Assembly: GCF_964275005.1 (NCBI RefSeq)
Contig: NC_092685.1
Location: 12,382,913 to 12,446,912, forward strand
Reading direction: 5' to 3'
DNA from: Diadema setosum
Lineage: Eukaryota; Echinodermata; Echinoidea; Diadematoida; Diadematidae
DNA length: 64,000 nucleotides
The notes below the pieces were generated by a model that was not told where the DNA came from, did no database searches, and was given only the letters and a program-made list of their open reading frames with translations. Made by a program: the position numbers and the translations under genes. Positions 61,201-64,000 of this stretch are shown one piece after another (within the stretch, counting starts at the first letter, position 1; every line of letters starts with the position of its first letter).

Positions 61201-61817
61201 CAAATGAAATCTTTGCATGATCAGCAGCAAAACAGTCGGAATACAGCCCAAGAACAAACCCTTTCTCTCTCTCCGTTTCTTGGATGGGTGGGTTGGGAAG
61301 AAATGGTGGCAAGCATAACCTGGAGAGTTTCAGTGCATGTACATGTATGGTAGTGGGTGAAGTATTCCTTTAAGACTATTCATCAAGGTAAAATTGCCTT
61401 TGGATGATCCAGAAATTACTTGCCATTTTCCAAAGGTGCTGACTCCATCGCCTCTTCCAATACAGGCTGCACTGCTACTGATCCATTCACGAGGGAGCCG
61501 CCCCCACTCCGTGCTTCCGAAACAACCGACCTCACATCACTTTTGCTCCCCTGCAAGCTGTCTGTCTTTTGGATGCTGTCAGACGCGCAGGAGTCACATG
61601 CCTCCACGGCATCATCCTTGATAACATTGCCGTTGCTCTCTTTGCCATCCTCAGAGGTGGTGGCATCCGCGTTGGTTGTCCGGGGCATTGACCCAAAGAA
61701 AGGGAGAAACCCCGGACAAAGTTTGAGGCACAGCAGAGAGCCCATCGTGACCGCCTTTATGGCCTCGGTGATGGCCGGAGACAACAAGGTGAACCACTCG
61801 TCAGATGTACAGTGCAG
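46010..61817 (-). CDS. Synaptotagmin-14/16-like gene, six recognised exons, N-terminus missing
   Basis: Exons in transcript order: 61817-61424, 54463-54345, 50741-50331, 48945-48747, 47763-47648, 46207-46010 (1437 nt, 478 residues plus TAG). The tandem C2 domains match SYT14/SYT16: C2A has [15 protein letters not shown] and [19 protein letters not shown]2B has [43 protein letters not shown] and the C-terminus CRWHALLES. Known SYT14/16 proteins bind phospholipid and oligomerise without calcium. Here the C2A loop aligned with SDPYV of classical synaptotagmins reads ASSYR, so a calcium-ligand aspartate is absent. Whether it is SYT14 or SYT16 cannot be settled. Upstream exons, probably with any membrane anchor, lie outside the window. 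Confidence 0.92.
46212..46241. repeat. (CA)n microsatellite in the last synaptotagmin 3' splice site
   Basis: About ten CA units on the plus strand, read as UG repeats in the pre-mRNA, ending within 10 nt of the acceptor AG at 46208-46209. Confidence 0.97.
47019..47622. mobile_element. TTAA-bounded foldback element in the last-but-one synaptotagmin region
   Basis: TTAAAGGAGAATTGCAGTCC at the left faces TTAAAGGGGAATTCGGGTCA (reverse complement of the right end). The inverted similarity continues about 50 bp (AAAGAAAGAGTAAA / GGAAAGAGTAAA). TTAA flanks both ends. No coding capacity. Lies in the final intron, between 46,208 and 47,647. Confidence 0.75.
47648..47763 (-). CDS. Synaptotagmin-14/16-like: C2B exon 2
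   Basis: 116 nt encoding (D)[19 protein letters not shown], then [19 protein letters not shown]. It matches the SYT14/16 segment [38 protein letters not shown]. Acceptor CACCAG|ACTCC, donor TTCCAG|GTTTGT, phase 1 in and 0 out. Confidence 0.95.
48747..48945 (-). CDS. Synaptotagmin-14/16-like: C2B exon 1
   Basis: 199 nt. Ser-rich linker [20 protein letters not shown], then [20 protein letters not shown] and [20 protein letters not shown], near-identical in layout to SYT14 ([24 protein letters not shown]). Acceptor CTTCAG|TCCAAG, donor CTCCTG|GTATGC, phase 0 in and 1 out. Confidence 0.95.
49339..50008. mobile_element. 670-bp TIR element (ATGTGACCCGCTAC ends) with promoter-like interior
   Basis: The left end ATGTGACCCGCTACAACAAA is repeated inverted at the right end, with at least 33 of 35 bp matching (through GGATCC and AAAGTCG). 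No clear target-site duplication. The interior at 49,600-49,760 contains two ATTGGT (inverted CCAAT) boxes and ATGGCGGAG in start-codon context. Located between the C2A and C2B exons of the synaptotagmin gene. Confidence 0.75.
50073..50224. repeat. 76-bp perfect tandem duplication
   Basis: Two copies starting at 50073 and 50149 are identical over 75 of 76 bp (only the last base differs). Lies about 100 bp from the C2A donor. Very recent, or an assembly artefact. Confidence 0.95.
50331..50741 (-). CDS. Synaptotagmin-14/16-like: C2A exon
   Basis: 411 nt, phase 0-0, encoding the whole C2A domain: [55 protein letters not shown], then [20 protein letters not shown] and [20 protein letters not shown]. 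Acceptor ACACAG|ACTATC, donor GAGACG|GTGAGT. Very GC-rich, with CpG, in an AT-rich gene. Confidence 0.95.
51009..51101. mobile_element. 93-bp TTAA-bounded mini foldback
   Basis: Begins TTAACCCATTGAGGAC and ends CCTCAATGAGTTAA. The interior CTATGGGAAATGTGTGTTG is shared with the copy at 60,051, showing a dispersed family. Confidence 0.8.
51400..51715 (+). mobile_element. Possible LINE/SINE 3' end relic
   Basis: T-rich sequence ending GGGCCGGGTGTCAAAATAAAAT resembles in layout the 3' UTR of the LINE at 7.7 kb (GGCCCGTGGTGAAATAAAAT). No coding remnant was found, so the call is weak. Confidence 0.25.
53480..53585. repeat. (TTG)n/(ATT)n/(ATC)n microsatellite
   Basis: TTG units give way to ATT and then TTATCA units, in the intron between the acidic-linker and C2A exons. 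Confidence 0.9.
54345..54463 (-). CDS. Synaptotagmin-14/16-like: acidic linker exon
   Basis: 119 nt encoding [20 protein letters not shown] then [20 protein letters not shown], an acidic linker of the kind found just before C2A in this family. Acceptor CCCCAG|GTATCC, donor GTAGAG|GTGAGT, phase 1 in and 0 out. Third positions are GC-rich. Confidence 0.82.
55228..55462. mobile_element. Possible fourth TTCGCG-type foldback element
   Basis: ACGTATAAGCTG at the left, GCAGTA at the right, with TTTTCACGAGG, TTGCGAAAAAG and TGCGAAAATAAC words inside. Lies in the long synaptotagmin intron. Family membership is tentative. Confidence 0.35.
56832..56861. repeat. Perfect 30-bp palindrome plus half copy
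   Basis: The arm CGTGTGAAGCATATA is followed by its exact reverse complement. A further half copy (CATGCTTCACACGAAAT) follows at about 56,867, immediately before the GGGCCGTGACGC element. Confidence 0.9.
56890..57203. mobile_element. 314-bp TIR element with GGGCCGTGACGC ends
   Basis: GGGCCGTGACGCAAGAAAAG (left) matches inverted TTTTCTCGCGTCACGGCCC (right) and runs on through GGCCCTTAG. Both ends are embedded in ATATAT, so a TA target site is likely but cannot be pinned down. CpG-rich interior at the left third. Lies in the long synaptotagmin intron. Confidence 0.8.
59950..59998. repeat. (GGATCT)n hexanucleotide microsatellite
   Basis: About seven imperfect GGATCT units. Confidence 0.85.
60051..60139. 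mobile_element. Second copy of the 93-bp TTAA mini foldback
   Basis: Same interior as the 51,009 copy (CCCGAGTA, GGTGTCTATGGGAAATGTG, AGCAAAATCAGTC). Right end GAATGGGTTAA; the left end has TTAGGACCCGTTGAGGA in place of TTAACCC. Confidence 0.75.
60397..60838. repeat. Diverged tandem duplication, about 259-bp period
   Basis: Copy 1 from 60397 (TGAAATGTGCAGTGAGGCAA, TAGTTCTTTGAAGGGAAGCC) and copy 2 from 60656 share these blocks and the ACACTGATGTAATAA segment. Copy 1 has gained a poly-A insertion at 60,420. Confidence 0.85.
61424..61817 (-). CDS. Synaptotagmin-14/16-like: linker exon (first in window)
   Basis: The open frame starts right after CTATAG (an in-frame stop lies just upstream, so a splice acceptor is needed or translation starts at an internal [15 protein letters not shown]). 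It encodes a moderately hydrophobic start ([19 protein letters not shown]) and then an acidic, Ser-rich linker ending APLENG. It joins the next exon in frame only if a GC donor (AATG|GCAAGT) is used, or if an unseen small exon intervenes. It is assigned to this gene from strand, order and acidic composition; there is no domain to confirm it. Confidence 0.6.
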
Positions 61818-64000
61818 CTATAGATGAAGGGGGTCTATCACACACACTCCAATTCACATATGACATGCACTTCCAATTCAGAGAAATAAATTTCCAAAGA
61901 ATATGCCAGTCCTCAGTGCTGACAGTCCATATGCTAAACATCAGACGGAAAGTCAAATAGTGGGGGCATAGTCCAAGTATGCCATCCTTTATTCACAGTG
62001 GCTGAAAAGGCTTGATATGAGGTGATCACTTCAGAATATTTCTATGGAAGACAACACAGGCACACCTGTTAACTCAGGTAAGTGGTGCATGTTTCACCTA
62101 CGACCACTTGCTGCAAAACCTCTGACCCAAATGAAGCCACTCTCCGCTGTAGAGAGAAAGCATGAGAACTGCTATTTTCAACATTTGCTGGTAGACAGAA
62201 CTCCATCAAGAACAACAACAAGAAGCAATAACAAGATTACATGGCTCCAACTCCCTCTGACTGTTGAGTATACTGTCGCCAAACGTAGAAAGGCACAAGT
62301 GGTCCATACAGGCCTATGCGTAGGCATTACATGTAGTTTCTTTCCCCGATAGTTCCATTGCAGTGGGTTCTCCTTTTTTTCTTTTGCCTTTGTACAAGCA
62401 CATTCATTGGGCAGGCAAGAAAGAATCACATGCCATTCTTTTGCAAACTTCAACAGTCGCTTCGGCCAGGGATGCGCGATCGACACTGTTGAGCGAGCGC
62501 AATCTGGCGAGAATAATGACTGCATTCTCGCCAGTGCTGCACATTGTACACTTCAGTGACCCTGCTGTGGAATTAAGCAATCTCTAAGGCACTATATAGT
62601 TGAAAGGGGTGAGGAGTGCATGTGGAGAGAAGTTTTGTATAGGTGGATGAAAAGTTGAGGTGGACTGAACGCTTCACTTCAATCCTATACAAAAGGTGCT
62701 ATTTCACATCAGATCCTGGCATCTTGCTCTTTCAAATTCATAAGAATTACAACACAAAGACTTGCCTGGACAGAGCTGCTCTCATTTCCCCCCTCCCATT
62801 CCCTTTAATAAATAGCACCTGAAGGACAGTCAGAGTGAATCTGAGTGGTGAATGTTTCTAGCCTTGCTTCCAAGCCACTCCCTGGTCTCTCCCATCTTTG
62901 TCTAAAAAAGTCTTGGAGACGGCAGGTTGGAGTTTATTCGATGAAGATATCTTAGATGAAAGTTTACTCATCTTTTTCATCACTTCCTTTTCATAGTGTT
63001 GCAAACTTACAGTTTTCTCTCTCTCTTCTTTCTTTAAAACACAACAACAACAAAGTTACATTGTCAGAACAAATGAGCATTTCTTGTGCGCAGCGTTTGA
63101 GAGATTATGTGAACATGCATGATCCCAGTGTTTGGCCATGTCATTTACCAAAGGGTATTACGATAAGGATATAGATTAATTTCTACTGATGTGATTCATC
63201 GACATTCAAGCAACCTATAATTTCTCACTGATGCATTTACACTTGTACCTGCCATTCAGGCATTGCAATGAATAAACTAAAAAGTTTGCTGCCTGTATGC
63301 TTGCTTGTGTGTGATAATGTTATCAATAACAGCATGAAACACACATATATAAGTAAAATATGTTACAGTTAGAGTTTAACATTCATAATGGGCCACCAAT
63401 TTTAACTCTTCCTGATGTATTAATAAATGCATTGATCGAATGCATGTTGACGTCAGCCAACCAACGTACGCCCTGTTTTGCTTGCTTGAATGGTTTGCTC
63501 ATTTTGTATATATTGTTATGTTCGCATTTCTTGTTTCATACACGTACGTGCGGTTCTACTCCGACGAGTGCACGTCGAAAACGTTCAGTAGTATGTATTT
63601 GTTTAAATACATAGATTCATACATGATGAGTAAAAAAAAAAAATAAAGTAAAGAGAACATGCATTGCTGAGTCCAACTACTTCGCGCCCTACAGAAGCAT
63701 ATTGGATCTACATCAGAAAGTTACCGGGCACATATGCTCCTGAATGGAGGACTTCTGCAACACAGTGTGGAGAGCATGTAATCTGATATGAGGAGTTGTG
63801 GTACTAACACAAATACGGTACACATGAAGGGTCATAGATTATGGTCACATGGTACTTTCCATATTGAGGTGATGAATCAAGGCTCTTATAACACGTATGT
63901 GGAAAGGTTAGGCCTCTTGAATACTCCCTTAGCTTTCACACGGCAAGGCAATCCCCCCCCCCTTTTTTTTTTGTTGGTATTCATCTTCATCAATCCTAGA
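61818..64000. other. Right edge, upstream of the first recognised synaptotagmin exon
   Basis: No exon recognised. If the acceptor at 61,817 is right, this is intron of the synaptotagmin-like gene. The minus-strand open frame at 62,178-62,525 has no splice-consistent ends or known domain. A C/T homopolymer pair lies at about 63,952-63,972. Confidence 0.3.

Noticed and set aside
62178-62525. Candidate upstream synaptotagmin exon with a hydrophobic stretch (VILLLLLVVVL)
   Set aside because: The hydrophobic run comes from TTG/GTT repeats (CAACAACAAGAAGC on plus), and no splice borders in phase were found.

Overview
The window looks like nuclear DNA from a marine invertebrate deuterostome, most likely an echinoderm such as a sea urchin. 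Evidence: AT-rich sequence with many GT-AG introns, two genes whose proteins resemble vertebrate families over their whole length, abundant microsatellites, and a very high density of short inverted-repeat elements. The species itself cannot be read from the sequence.

Two protein-coding genes can be built with confidence, both on the minus strand. NOP53 (GLTSCR2), a 60S ribosome-assembly factor, spans 34,236 down to 18,827 in 12 coding exons. All exon phases agree, giving 449 residues, so the coding sequence appears complete. A synaptotagmin-14/16-like gene runs from 61,817 down to 46,010 in six recognised exons carrying two C2 domains. Its C-terminus is present, but its N-terminus probably lies beyond the right edge of the window.

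Layout: 1-18.0 kb has no recognised gene. It holds microsatellites, a LINE 3' end (7.68-8.16 kb), foldback elements and a few CpG-rich patches. 18.07-34.24 kb is NOP53; its introns carry foldbacks, tandem duplications and a 2.26 kb element with 100-bp terminal inverted repeats. 34.3-42.5 kb is a transposon-rich spacer with hAT-like, TA-flanked and TTAA-flanked non-autonomous elements, one nested in another, plus one unidentified candidate exon at 37.75 kb (+). 42.5-46.0 kb is repeat-poor and may be the long 3' UTR of the synaptotagmin gene. 46.0-61.8 kb is that gene. 61.8-64.0 kb holds nothing recognised.

The two genes are not functionally linked (ribosome assembly; membrane trafficking). The most unusual content is the set of TTAA-bounded foldback elements, a roughly 1 kb element built from TACGMT words, a 93-bp tandem array in the predicted NOP53 3' UTR, a MITE carrying promoter-like sequence, and low-complexity tracts placed directly at splice sites. 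No CRISPR, rRNA, tRNA or recognisable virus-like element was found.
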